In this document: positions 17,845-26,237 of the stretch, in pieces | Layout of the letters: each line of letters opens with the position of its first letter | Numbering within the stretch: the first letter of the stretch is position 1 | NCBI GenBank assembly: GCA_043719475.1 | Contig: JAYSTS010000179.1 | Span: forward strand, 1-64,000 | From: SYFY01 sp043719475 | GTDB taxonomy: Bacteria > Pseudomonadota > Gammaproteobacteria > Pseudomonadales > Azotimanducaceae | Length of the DNA stretch: 64,000 nucleotides | Direction of reading: 5' to 3' | Program-made: the position numbers and the translations under genes | Notes under the pieces: model-generated | Told to the model about the DNA's origin: nothing | The model's database searches: none | The model's input: the letters and a program-made list of their open reading frames with translations, nothing else

Positions 17845-19128
17845 TCAATCTTCTCCGGCGGTGCGGCTCTTGGGTTCATTGTTCTTGTAGACCAGCATGG
17901 GCTCGCTGTCCCCCTCGATCACGCTGGCGTCGATGACGACCTTCGCAACCGATTTCATGGACGGAATCTTGTACATCGTATCTAGGAGCACAGACTCGAG
18001 AATACTTCGCAGTCCCCGGGCACCGGTTTTTCGCTCCATCGCCTTTTTTGCAACAGCGCGCAGAGCATCGTCCCGGAAGTCGATGTCCACGTGTTCCATC
18101 TCGAACAGCTTCGCGTACTGCTTGGTCAGCGAGTTCTTGGGCTCGGTAAGAATCTGCATCAGCGCGTCGGTATCCAGTTCATCCAGCGTAGCGATCACCG
18201 GCAACCTGCCGACAAATTCCGGAATCAGGCCATATCGGATCAGATCCTCGGGTTCTACGGTCCTGAGTGTATCGCCGATGCTTCGACGATCAGAGTCGCC
18301 CTTGACCGTGGCACCGAAGCCGATCCCTGACTTTTCCGATCGTGCCAGAATGACCTTCTCCAGTCCGGCGAAGGCGCCACCGCAAATAAAGAGAATATTG
18401 GCGGTATTAACTTGCAGGAATTCCTGCTGTGGATGTTTTCGTCCACCTTGAGGCGGTACTGAAGCAATCGTCCCTTCGATCAATTTGAGCAGTGCCTGCT
18501 GCACGCCTTCGCCAGAGACATCGCGCGTGATTGAAGGATTGTCGGATTTGCGGGAGATCTTGTCGATTTCGTCGATGTAGACGATTCCGACCTGAGCACG
18601 CTCGACGTCATAGTCGCACTTCTGCAAGAGCTTCTGAATGATGTTCTCAACGTCCTCACCAACATACCCTGCTTCGGTCAGTGTCGTTGCGTCAGCAATG
18701 GTAAACGGCACATCGAGAAGCCGCGCCAGCGTTTCGGCGAGCAGCGTTTTGCCGGAGCCGGTCGGTCCAACGAGGAGAATGTTGGATTTCGAAAGCTCCA
18801 CTTCGTCCTGTTTACCGTGGTAATGCAGACGCTTGTAGTGGTTATATACCGCCACAGACAGCACTTTTTTGGCATGTGTCTGGCCGATGACGTACTGGTC
18901 GAGAATAGCCTTGATTTCTTCAGGCAGCGGCAACCGCTCGTTATCGGTCTTGTCGGCGCTTTCAGCAACTTCCTCGCGAATGATGTCGTTACAGAGTTCA
19001 ACGCACTCATCGCAGATGAACACGGACGGTCCCGCAATCAGCTTGCGGACTTCGTGCTGGCTCTTACCGCAGAAGGAGCAATAGAGCAGCTTGCCGGAAT
19101 CGTCTTTCTTGCCAGAATCATTGGCCAT
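17845..19128 (-). CDS. clpX: ClpX, ATPase and unfoldase of the ClpXP protease
   Basis: 427 residues. N-terminal zinc-binding domain (CSFCGKSQHEVRKLIAG, then ICDECVELC, residues 17-46), AAA+ Walker A GPTGSGKTLLAETLA (about 116-130), Walker B VYIDEIDKI, and the ClpP-docking loop IGFGA (about 266-270). It recognises ssrA-tagged and other substrates and threads them into ClpP. The tmRNA coded in this window makes a tag ending ALAA, the form ClpX recognises. Between clpX and clpP are 203 bp that hold the clpP 3' repeat and nothing else recognised. Confidence 0.97.
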   Translation of the reverse strand: MANDSGKKDDSGKLLYCSFCGKSQHEVRKLIAGPSVFICDECVELCNDIIREEVAESADKTDNERLPLPEEIKAILDQYVIGQTHAKKVLSVAVYNHYKRLHYHGKQDEVELSKSNILLVGPTGSGKTLLAETLARLLDVPFTIADATTLTEAGYVGEDVENIIQKLLQKCDYDVERAQVGIVYIDEIDKISRKSDNPSITRDVSGEGVQQALLKLIEGTIASVPPQGGRKHPQQEFLQVNTANILFICGGAFAGLEKVILARSEKSGIGFGATVKGDSDRRSIGDTLRTVEPEDLIRYGLIPEFVGRLPVIATLDELDTDALMQILTEPKNSLTKQYAKLFEMEHVDIDFRDDALRAVAKKAMERKTGARGLRSILESVLLDTMYKIPSMKSVAKVVIDASVIEGDSEPMLVYKNNEPKSRTAGED

Positions 19129-19309
19129 TGATACGCGCCTCGATCAGTTCGGTATGAAGATCAGGTGGTCAGGTGATGTAACCTTGCTGCGGAAGCTGGT
19201 GCTTTGCAAGTGCAGACTTGTAACCACAAACCGGAACCAATTCCACAATTGGAAGATTGGATTCAACTCTGACAGTTTGTTTAACCATCTGATCCGTTTA
19301 CCGCAGCTC

Positions 19310-19351
19310 TTTATTTCGCGACGCTGTCTTTTTATTTCGCGACGCTGTCCT
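19310..19351 (-). repeat. 21-bp tandem duplication of the clpP 3' end
   Basis: Two copies of a 21-bp unit (19331-19351 and 19310-19330) with a 19-bp identical core, TTTATTTCGCGACGCTGTC on the plus strand. The first copy codes for the last ClpP residues DSVAK and the stop; the second repeats the same codons and stop immediately downstream, outside the gene. Confidence 0.85.
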
Positions 19352-19988
19352 TGCGACGCGGTTGTTGAATGATGTCGATCAATCCGTATGCCAGCGCATC
19401 TTCGGAAGCCATCCAGAAATCCCGATCAGTATCCTTGGTGATACGCTCGACGCTTTGACCGGTATGCTCGGAAAGAATCCGGTTCAGTCGATCCCGCATG
19501 AGCAGGATTTCCTGCGCATGGATTTCGATGTCCTTGGACACCCCACGCGCACCACCGATAGCGGGTTGATGCAGCATCATTCGCGAATTGGGCAGCGAAT
19601 ATCGCTTTCCATGTGCACCGGCCGCGAGCAGGAAAGCACCCATGCTGGCTGCCTGGCCAACACACATGGTGCTGACGTCAGGCCGAATGAACTGCATCGT
19701 GTCATAAATCGACAATCCAGCCGTGACAGAGCCGCCAGGCGAATTGATATAAAGACTGATGTCCTTGTCCGGGTTATCCGATTCACACATCAGCAACTGG
19801 GCGACAACCAGGTTGGCCACGTGATCATCGATTGGGCCAACCACGAAAATGATACGCTCCTTGAGCAATCGGGAGAAAATGTCATAGGCACGCTCTCCCC
19901 GTGCTGTCTGCTCGACAACCATGGGCACCAGCCCCAGATTGGTGTGTCCGAGTTGAGAAATGTCCAGGTCTTGCATGCGCTCGTTCAT
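19332..19988 (-). CDS. clpP: ATP-dependent Clp protease proteolytic subunit
   Basis: 218 residues with the serine protease triad: Ser in GQAASMGAFLLAAG (about residue 111), His in RMMLHQPAIGGARG (about 136) and Asp in TDRDFWM (about 185). The family's FVVGPIDDHVANLVVAQLL and YINSPGGSVTAGLSIYDTM segments are present. It forms the double-ring peptidase chamber used by ClpX. It lies 69 bp downstream of tig. The C-terminal codons are duplicated after the stop. Confidence 0.97.
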   Translation of the reverse strand: MNERMQDLDISQLGHTNLGLVPMVVEQTARGERAYDIFSRLLKERIIFVVGPIDDHVANLVVAQLLMCESDNPDKDISLYINSPGGSVTAGLSIYDTMQFIRPDVSTMCVGQAASMGAFLLAAGAHGKRYSLPNSRMMLHQPAIGGARGVSKDIEIHAQEILLMRDRLNRILSEHTGQSVERITKDTDRDFWMASEDALAYGLIDIIQQPRRKDSVAK

Positions 19989-20057
19989 AAGCCTTTTCTC
20001 CGGGTTCGCTGCAACTCGTTGAGATTGCGCAGGATTCTAGTCTCTCTTGACGCCTGA

Positions 20058-21464
20058 TTAATGATTACAGTTCTCGTCATGAACATGTCCATCGTGTCCG
20101 TGGTCATGATCATGCGCGTGATCGAGAACGGCGTCATCCTTGTTATCGAGTTCTGGCAGCACCTTGTCAGCCATCACATCAGCATAGACCGCCGGCAGGT
20201 CCTCGGAAGTTGCCTGCCCAAGCACCAGTTCAATGGCCTGGTCTTCGATCACCACAAGCTCAATCTGGCGCAGCTGTTCCTGGCTGCTGCGGTAATAACG
20301 GATTATTTCGGCTGGATCTTCGTAACCGGCTGCAAGTTGCTGCAGGCGCTCGGTCAACTTCACCTCATTGGCAGTGAGACCGTGATTTTCGATGATCGAA
20401 TTCATAATCAGACCAAGCTTCACACGTTGCACGGCTTCTTTTTCAAAAGGCGCGTCAGGTAGATGAGTGCCACCCTCAGGCGGGACGCCATATGAGCGCA
20501 TCTGGCCCATCAGCCGATCCTTCAGATTGTGGATTTCTCGATGCACCAGGTTCGAAGGCACCTGCAATTCGTGCAAACCACCCAATTGGTCAAGCACCTG
20601 TTTTTTCATCAGCCCGCGTAACTTGGCATCGAGCTCGCGTTGCATGTTGCTGCGGACATCCGCGCGCAGGGAATCGACCTGCCCGTCTTCGAGGCCGAAG
20701 GCCTTGACGAACTCTTCATCCACTGCAGGTAGTCGGGATTCTTCGATGCTCTTTATAGTGACTGTGAACTCAACCGTCTTTCCAGCAAGATTCTCGGCGC
20801 GGTAGTCCTCTGGAAAAAGAGCGTCAAAAGTCCGGGTTTCTCCCGGCTTCGCGCCGCGAACACCGGTATCGAATGAGTCGATCATCTGAGCACGGCCAAG
20901 TTCGAAAGCCAATCCCTCGCCTTTCCCCCCGTCAAACACTTCACCATCGAGCCGGCCTTCAAAATCAACGGTCACCTTGTCCCCATCAATGGCTTCCCGA
21001 TCAACACTTTCGAAACTCCTTCGTTGTTCTCTTAATCGCTCGACCATCACATCGATATCACTTTCACCAATCTGGGTGACCACGCGCTTGACTTCGATCT
21101 TGCTGAAATCACCCAGAGACACCTTCGGCATGATTTCGAACGTGGCCGTGAACTCGAAATCGATTCCCGGGTCCATCTTGACGACGTCGAGCTTTGGTTG
21201 ACCTGCCGGGAACATCGACTCTTGTTCAACTGCGGTGTAGAAGGTCGACTGCATCAACTCGCCAGCAACTTCCACGCGTACGCCCTTTCCAAAACGGCGG
21301 CGAACTTCTTTCATCGGCACCTTGCCCGGGCGAAAACCTGGCAGAGTTACCCGGCTACGTGCTTCGACCAGTTTCTGACTGATCTTCTCTTCGAATTCTT
21401 CCGAGGGCACGGTGATGGTCAGCCGTCGTTCGAGTCCGCTCATTGTTTCAATGGATATATGCAT
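20058..21464 (-). CDS. tig: Trigger factor with a histidine-rich C-terminal tail
   Basis: 468 residues. The N-terminal ribosome-binding domain has the signature GFRPGKVP (about residues 44-51); the FKBP-type isomerase domain follows (DKVTVDFEGRLDGEVFDGGKG, about 162-182), then the helical chaperone domain. It binds nascent chains at the ribosomal exit tunnel. E. coli Tig is 432 residues; the extra length here is largely a C-terminal stretch dense in His and Asp (about 448-468, HAHDHDHGHDGHVHDE), which looks able to bind metal ions. GGTAGGTA precedes the ATG as ribosome binding site. Confidence 0.95.
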   Translation of the reverse strand: MHISIETMSGLERRLTITVPSEEFEEKISQKLVEARSRVTLPGFRPGKVPMKEVRRRFGKGVRVEVAGELMQSTFYTAVEQESMFPAGQPKLDVVKMDPGIDFEFTATFEIMPKVSLGDFSKIEVKRVVTQIGESDIDVMVERLREQRRSFESVDREAIDGDKVTVDFEGRLDGEVFDGGKGEGLAFELGRAQMIDSFDTGVRGAKPGETRTFDALFPEDYRAENLAGKTVEFTVTIKSIEESRLPAVDEEFVKAFGLEDGQVDSLRADVRSNMQRELDAKLRGLMKKQVLDQLGGLHELQVPSNLVHREIHNLKDRLMGQMRSYGVPPEGGTHLPDAPFEKEAVQRVKLGLIMNSIIENHGLTANEVKLTERLQQLAAGYEDPAEIIRYYRSSQEQLRQIELVVIEDQAIELVLGQATSEDLPAVYADVMADKVLPELDNKDDAVLDHAHDHDHGHDGHVHDENCNH

Positions 21465-21588
21465 TACCTACCTAAGCCTTTTGTTGGTTTCCCCATTCTG
21501 CAATCAGTAATGGGCCAGCCTTTTAACCAGACGCAGTGTCTGCCTCAATCGCACCGTGAGGAGGTACGAATTCAAGCAGACTTCAAAA

Positions 21589-21665
21589 TGGGGTGGACGA
21601 TGGGGCTCGAACCCACGACCGCCGGGATCACAACCCGGAGCTCTACCAGCTGAGCTACGTCCACC
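21589..21665 (-). tRNA. tRNA-His (GTG)
   Basis: Cloverleaf on the minus strand: acceptor GTGGACG/CGTCCAC, anticodon stem CCGGG/CCCGG around loop TTGTGAT (anticodon GTG), T arm GTGGG TTCGAGC CCCAT. The extra 5' G (position -1, at 21665) faces discriminator C, the tRNA-His hallmark, and CCA is encoded. Confidence 0.95.
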
Positions 21666-21842
21666 ATTAGTTGCGGTCAACTGAAGCCGTTCATTTCGCC
21701 TGATCATGATCAGTTGATCGGCTGACTTGTGAGCGGCGCGGGATTATACGCAGGCAGATTGGAAGGTGGGAAGGCAGAGTTCGATGATGATGTGTGCATT
21801 ATCGGGAACGTGACAATTCAAGGTTTGAGGAGGGCGCTTGGC

Positions 21843-21919
21843 TGGTACGCCTGGAAGGACTCGAACCTTCAACCCTCGGCTTAGAAGGCCGATGCTCTGT
21901 CCGGTTGAGCTACAGGCGC
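21843..21919 (-). tRNA. tRNA-Arg (TCT)
   Basis: Minus strand; acceptor GCGCCTG/CAGGCGT (first pair G-U), anticodon stem TCGGC/GCCGA around loop CTTCTAA (anticodon TCT, reading AGA/AGG), T arm GAAGG TTCGAGT CCTTC, encoded CCA. Confidence 0.95.
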
Positions 21920-22033
21920 TTTGCAGGCAAACACACGCATCAGACTGGATGGTCGACAGCAATCCCACAACGCGTTCTCAAGAACGCACGCCGACTTGAA
22001 TGGCTACGTCGACGCCAGCCACATGCAGAAAAT

Positions 22034-22110
22034 TGGTCGGGGTAGAGAGATTTGAACTCCCGACATCCTGCTCCCAAAGCAGGCGCGCTACCAGGCTGCG
22101 CTATACCCCG
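22034..22110 (-). tRNA. tRNA-Pro (TGG)
   Basis: Minus strand; acceptor CGGGGTA/TACCCCG, anticodon stem CCTGC/GCAGG around loop TTTGGGA (anticodon TGG), T loop TTCAAAT, encoded CCA. With tRNA-Arg and tRNA-His it forms a leftward cluster upstream of tig, as in Pseudomonas. Confidence 0.95.
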
Positions 22111-22148
22111 ATGTGCTCGCGAATTGTGAGGGTTGGATGATCATGGAG

Positions 22149-22208
22149 CGGTTCGGATTCTTTTTGCGATCAGGAGATCGCTCTACAGATTCCGATACCG
22201 CCGAACCG
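22149..22208. other. Nested inverted repeats between tRNA-Pro and lpxH
   Basis: Outer arms CGGTTCGG (22149-22156) and CCGAACCG (22201-22208) enclose a tight inner hairpin GCGATC-AGGA-GATCGC (22166-22181). No T run follows on either side. The 154-bp gap has no gene that I recognise. Confidence 0.45.
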
Positions 22209-22264
22209 TCACTCGGTGAGCGGCGGCGATGATAACCGTTCCGACGGAAGGTTAGAATGCTGCA

Positions 22265-23023
22265 ATGCAAATCGATTCCGTCATCACTCGTCTATTCATC
22301 GCTGATCTGCACCTTGAATCCGTCGACTCCCCACAATTCCAGAGGTTTTGTGAACTGTTGATTGCCTGGCAGGATCGGGCGACCGAAATCTACCTGCTCG
22401 GCGATATCACCGAGATGTGGATTGGGGACGATGACACCTCAACGCTTGCGAGCGCACTGCGTGCGGTGTTGCGCGAAACTTCTGCCCGGTGCCCCATCTT
22501 TCTCATGCCCGGCAACCGCGACTTCCTCTACGGCCAACAAATTTCGGCAGACACGGGGGTACATCTTTTGATCGACCCGACCCGTCTACCGGATGGTGTG
22601 CTGATCGCACACGGCGACGCTTATTGCATCGATGACGCGCCCTATCAACAGTTCAGGGCAATGGTACGAGATGAAAGGTGGCAACAGGGCATCCTCGGTC
22701 GCAGCCTCGATGACCGGCGATTACTCGGTGCTTCCATGCGCGCGCAAAGCAAGAGCACCAACGCCAACAAAGCAACCAACATCATGGACGTGAACGTGGA
22801 TGCGGTGTCGGCCGCTCTTGAGGCATCCGCCTGTCATTCAATGGTGCACGGTCACACTCATCGACCGGCACGACATGGTCTACCCGAAGGCGAACGTGTT
22901 GTGCTTGGCAGCTGGGATGGATTCGTCGGTTGGTATGCAATCCAGCGAGGTCCCAAGTTCAGCTTGCACCCATTCAGCCTGGCACACCGCTATGGAACCG
23001 AAAGTCAGAGTCCTTTGACGTGA
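22265..23023 (+). CDS. lpxH: UDP-2,3-diacylglucosamine diphosphatase LpxH
   Basis: 252 residues with the metallophosphatase motifs in order: ADLHLE (residues 13-18), LLGDITEMWIGDD (about 45-57), PGNRD (about 83-87), HGDAYCIDD (about 117-125) and HGHTHRPARH (about 198-207). It removes UMP from UDP-2,3-diacylglucosamine to give lipid X in lipid A synthesis at the inner membrane. Its 3' end overlaps the convergent miaE by 50 bp. Confidence 0.95.
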   Translation: MQIDSVITRLFIADLHLESVDSPQFQRFCELLIAWQDRATEIYLLGDITEMWIGDDDTSTLASALRAVLRETSARCPIFLMPGNRDFLYGQQISADTGVHLLIDPTRLPDGVLIAHGDAYCIDDAPYQQFRAMVRDERWQQGILGRSLDDRRLLGASMRAQSKSTNANKATNIMDVNVDAVSAALEASACHSMVHGHTHRPARHGLPEGERVVLGSWDGFVGWYAIQRGPKFSLHPFSLAHRYGTESQSPLT

Positions 23024-23564
23024 TCAGGTCGGCTTCAATTTCGAGCAGTTGACCAATCCGAGCATCGACATCTTTACCGGCAAGCTTGCGCGCTAAAGCC
23101 AGGTAGACCTCGAAGTGTCGCGCCTCCGACGCTTGAAGACCTGCATAGAACTGTCCAAGTTCGAGATCAAGCACTGGGACCAGCGAGGCAAATCTCTCGC
23201 ACGATCTCGCTTCGACGATGGCACCAACGATCAGCGTGTCGATCAGCCGCTGGGGTTCCATCTTGTTCAGCTGTTCACGCAGCGTCCCAGCGTACCGGCT
23301 GGCGGACACATACCGGTAACGGATTGAGCGCCTCTGCATCACTTGCAGAACCTGTTCAAAATGACGCAGTTCTTCTCGGGCGAGTTTTGACAGCCGCATC
23401 AGCAGATGGGTGTGCTCAACATGGCGGTACAGCAGATTGAGCGCGTTACCGGCAGCCTTCTTCTCGCAGTTGGCGTGATCGATGAGCAGCGTATCGAGAT
23501 TGTCGACAGCCTGGTCAAGCCAGGCGACAGGGGTAACACAGCACAGGAACTCTTTGGCACGCAT
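22974..23564 (-). CDS. miaE: tRNA 2-methylthio-N6-isopentenyladenosine hydroxylase MiaE
   Basis: 196 residues, all-helical, with two di-iron ligand sets: DHANCEKKAAGNALNLLYRH and REELRHFEQV in the first half, EARSCERF and EARHFEVYL in the second (Glu and ExxH residues). MiaE hydroxylates the isopentenyl group of the modified A37 in tRNAs reading U-starting codons, using oxygen. The length fits the Pseudomonas/Salmonella enzyme. Downstream of its start region begins the accessory island. Confidence 0.92.
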   Translation of the reverse strand: MRAKEFLCCVTPVAWLDQAVDNLDTLLIDHANCEKKAAGNALNLLYRHVEHTHLLMRLSKLAREELRHFEQVLQVMQRRSIRYRYVSASRYAGTLREQLNKMEPQRLIDTLIVGAIVEARSCERFASLVPVLDLELGQFYAGLQASEARHFEVYLALARKLAGKDVDARIGQLLEIEADLITSKDSDFRFHSGVPG

Positions 23565-23572
23565 CGCGTCTA

Positions 23573-23750
23573 GCCCACACTATTCATGAAGGATCGTAGC
23601 GAGGGCGTCGAGAGTAGTGGAAACGCTGGGTGGCGCGAACCTTCGTGCGCGCAGGCGTGCTTGACAGCACGTCGAGCACGCGGGGGGAGCACGCCCAGTG
23701 TTTTCGCTGCTATCGGCGTCTGCAGTAGGTCATTCATGAATAGTGCGGGC
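23573..23750. mobile_element. 178-bp element with 18-bp terminal inverted repeats (MITE/REPIN-like)
   Basis: Left end 23573-23590 and right end 23733-23750 are inverted copies matching at 17 of 18 positions, each centred on the palindrome TTCATGAA. The interior holds a second inverted pair, GGCGTGCT (23654-23661) and AGCACGCC (23688-23695). There is no transposase. The small open frames crossing it look like by-products of the repeat. Target-site duplications could not be made out. Size and structure suggest a non-autonomous transposable or REP-derived element. Confidence 0.65.
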
Positions 23751-24396
23751 TCGGCCTGTTGTGGCACTCAATTCCAGCCCCACCCACCAGTTCCTAATCA
23801 ACCTGCTGCTCTGCGCCTGAATGCCAGCGCACGCGAACGGGGGCTCGGGCAACAAGACAAGCTGCAAATCGATGCCGACTTTCGGGACAAGCAACGTGAC
23901 GCCAGCGAGCATGGCAATAAAGTCCCCCGGACTACTTGGGTCGCTATCGTGACAGGCGTCCAGAATATGCGGATCGCAATCGGAATCGTCAACGACACCA
24001 GCCATCGAATGGCAAGATCCCGAATTTGCAAAGATGGACGTGTCGGCATTGCCGTCAGGCCTCTAACAGATCAGAAGGGTCGCGGCTTCCGCACCCGTCC
24101 AGGATGTCACCTGAATCGTGGGGATCACGCCTGTGTGCCTGCACTGCCGTGTAATTAGGGCGCTTGCAATGAGAGGAGGTGATGGTCATAACGGTGATCA
24201 ACCGTTGCCGTTGAGCCAAAAGAGCTCTCGATCATCCTGCGTGATAACGATTCCGACTCAGCGCGCCGTTAGCCGACTACCCCTGGCCTTGGCAGACGCA
24301 ATGAAATGAATGGCAGACCCGAGAGCAAATTACCAACAACAGGGAGCGATCGGGTGTCATGCAGTCAGATGAATCAGCTGTGGAAGAGAGCACGTC
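23751..24396. other. Gene-poor stretch at the left side of the accessory island
   Basis: About 650 bp between the inverted-repeat element and the darG stop. Several open frames of 60-190 codons exist on both strands but none shows a recognisable family, a convincing start or consistent codon use. I read it as non-coding or decayed sequence. No integrase or second copy of the ssrA 3' end was seen here. Confidence 0.5.
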
Positions 24397-25461
24397 TCAG
24401 GCAGGCGCCAATCGATTGATCGCCAATCCGATGAGGCGATCATCGAAGAGTTTGAGCTTTCGGATGCCCGCAGCTTTTCCGCCACTCCAGTGCGCCAGCG
24501 CATTCCGAATGCTCAATACCGTGGGCTCAGCCTGTCCCTTGGCCAACAGCCAGTCGACCGTGGCAAGAAGCTCCATGCCGAGCGGTGATTCGTACCCATC
24601 GATGATCTTCGTAACCTCTTCGAGGACGTTGAGGTATTCCCGAGATTCGCTGTTGAGATAGGCGGCGACAAAATCCCGCTTGGCGTCATTGAACGCGATG
24701 ATGTCAGTGGGCTTAGCGTCGGCGAGTCGGACGTCTGACCGCAGGTAACTGCCGTCCAGTGCGTCCAAAAGGTGTCGCAGGCGGTCGGAGTAAGGGCCGT
24801 AACGATGCGCTTCAAACTCAAGCCCGAGGACATCGACGAATCCGGATTCCTGCATGCGACGTTCCAGGAGCCAAGCAAGCTTTTGAACTTCCAGTAGCGT
24901 GCATTCTATACCGAGCACCCAATATCGCCGGATGAGTTCAGCGACCAAGGCGCGTGCAGGCGTCAGAGTCTGCACGCCGCTTCGCTTCGCAATGTTGTGG
25001 TACTTCGCAGTAGGTTCATAGATGACGACGTCCACATTCTGAAGCGGTCCCAGCTTCTCAACAATCAACGGCTTGACCACGAGCCAATCAAGCCCGCCGT
25101 TGCCACATCCGAGTGGCGGAACAGCAATGGACTTGATCTCCAGATTTCCGATCACTCGAACGAGTTCATCGAGTCCGTCTACGACCCACGCGAGCTTGGT
25201 ATTTCCTCTCCAATCTTCCTTTGTCGGGAAGTTGATGATCCATTTGGGGGCACCCGACAATCGCGGGCCTTCTGTTACGAACATCTGGCCGACTCTTACT
25301 TCACGACGCTTGCAAGCAGCCGCATAGGCTTCGAAGTTCGCAGGGAATGCTTCCTTGAACATCAAAGCGATGCCTTTGCCCATCACGCCGACGGTGTTCA
25401 CTGTGTTGATAACAGCCTCGGCGTCTGCGTCGAGTAAATTTCCTGTTGTGAAGCGAATCAT
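24397..25461 (-). CDS. darG: DarG antitoxin: DNA ADP-ribosylglycohydrolase (macro domain)
   Basis: 354 residues. The N-terminal macro domain (about 1-155) begins MIRFTTGNLLDADAEAVIN, with the NTVNTVGVMGKGIA loop (about 19-32) that holds the ADP-ribose and catalytic Lys/Gly region, and VPPLGCGNGGLDW (about 113-125). The C-terminal domain (about 165-354, LVAELIRRYWVLGIECTLLE onward) is the DarG-type domain that binds and blocks DarT. DarG strips ADP-ribose from thymidine bases modified by DarT. Its ATG overlaps the darT stop in TGATG, giving coupled translation in the order toxin then antitoxin, as in other darTG operons. Confidence 0.93.
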   Translation of the reverse strand: MIRFTTGNLLDADAEAVINTVNTVGVMGKGIALMFKEAFPANFEAYAAACKRREVRVGQMFVTEGPRLSGAPKWIINFPTKEDWRGNTKLAWVVDGLDELVRVIGNLEIKSIAVPPLGCGNGGLDWLVVKPLIVEKLGPLQNVDVVIYEPTAKYHNIAKRSGVQTLTPARALVAELIRRYWVLGIECTLLEVQKLAWLLERRMQESGFVDVLGLEFEAHRYGPYSDRLRHLLDALDGSYLRSDVRLADAKPTDIIAFNDAKRDFVAAYLNSESREYLNVLEEVTKIIDGYESPLGMELLATVDWLLAKGQAEPTVLSIRNALAHWSGGKAAGIRKLKLFDDRLIGLAINRLAPA

Positions 25462-26114
25462 CAGAAGTACCAGTTAGGTCGGGCGCGCACCGGGATCTCA
25501 ATTCCCCGAAGCTCCAATTCCAACGAGATATTACGCTTTTGGGCTTCAGCGAAACAGCCGATACCAATAAGCGCGTTTAAAGGCACATGATCCTTGATCA
25601 AGGCTTCTGCCTGATAACGCTCCCCCTTGCTTGGGTCGTTAGTATCTCGCTCGAAGTCCTTGGTCTGGATCAAAGCGAAATCGAGTTTCGCAAGATCTTT
25701 GAGATCCGAGAAGAATTCAGCCGCTTCCAGGTACGCGTGTCGATCTGTGAAGAGAAAGTCGTGCTCGAGCTCCGTGACCCTGTACAGAGAAGAAACAAGG
25801 ATCACGATCTCCGAATTTTGACGTTGAGTAATACCGGCATACCCTGTCTTGATATTCAGCATCATCGGAGAGTAGGGCGTGAAGTAGAAGGGCACGTAGT
25901 CACTCAGAGTACCTCCAGGCGAAATAGGAACAGGTCGAGACGTACGTCGAACGATCAAGTCGGGATTGCCAATGGAGATGAAGTTCGGGTCTACAATCCC
26001 GGAGTTTTTGCTTGGTAGACCGTGGTCCAGAATCCAAGGGATGTTTGAGATGTGCGTAATTCGAAATATCAGCGCACGCTCGGGGGTGAGGTTGTTGGTG
26101 AGGGGATTTGCCAT
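25461..26114 (-). CDS. darT: DarT toxin: ssDNA thymidine ADP-ribosyltransferase (DUF4433)
   Basis: 217 residues, an ART-fold enzyme using NAD+ to modify thymidine in single-stranded DNA, which blocks replication. Visible features: RALIFRITHISNIPWILDHG (about residues 13-32, including the NAD-binding His), YVPFYFTPYSPM (about 73-84), and KGERYQAEALIKDHVPL (about 164-180) with the probable catalytic Glu. It looks complete and intact. DarG follows directly. A degenerate 54-bp copy of part of this gene lies at 27086-27139, so the locus once held a second or recombined copy. Confidence 0.93.
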   Translation of the reverse strand: MANPLTNNLTPERALIFRITHISNIPWILDHGLPSKNSGIVDPNFISIGNPDLIVRRTSRPVPISPGGTLSDYVPFYFTPYSPMMLNIKTGYAGITQRQNSEIVILVSSLYRVTELEHDFLFTDRHAYLEAAEFFSDLKDLAKLDFALIQTKDFERDTNDPSKGERYQAEALIKDHVPLNALIGIGCFAEAQKRNISLELELRGIEIPVRARPNWYF

Positions 26115-26237
26115 TATCCAATCTTGGGTTGACTTCGGAATTGCCGAGCACTACTGATCCAGTTCAGTCGGTCGTGGATAGAAGGATAACGGATGTTTTC
26201 TCGAGGAACTCAATGTACTGATGCATACGGCTCGGCA

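Noticed and set aside
23586..24158. 190-codon plus-strand frame running through the inverted-repeat element
   Set aside because: It starts inside the terminal inverted repeat, has no family similarity that I recognise and no ribosome binding site; more likely a by-product of the repeat and non-coding DNA.
23751..24396. Duplicate of the ssrA 3' end as an island attachment site
   Set aside because: I looked for the T-arm and acceptor sequence of ssrA in this stretch and found no copy.
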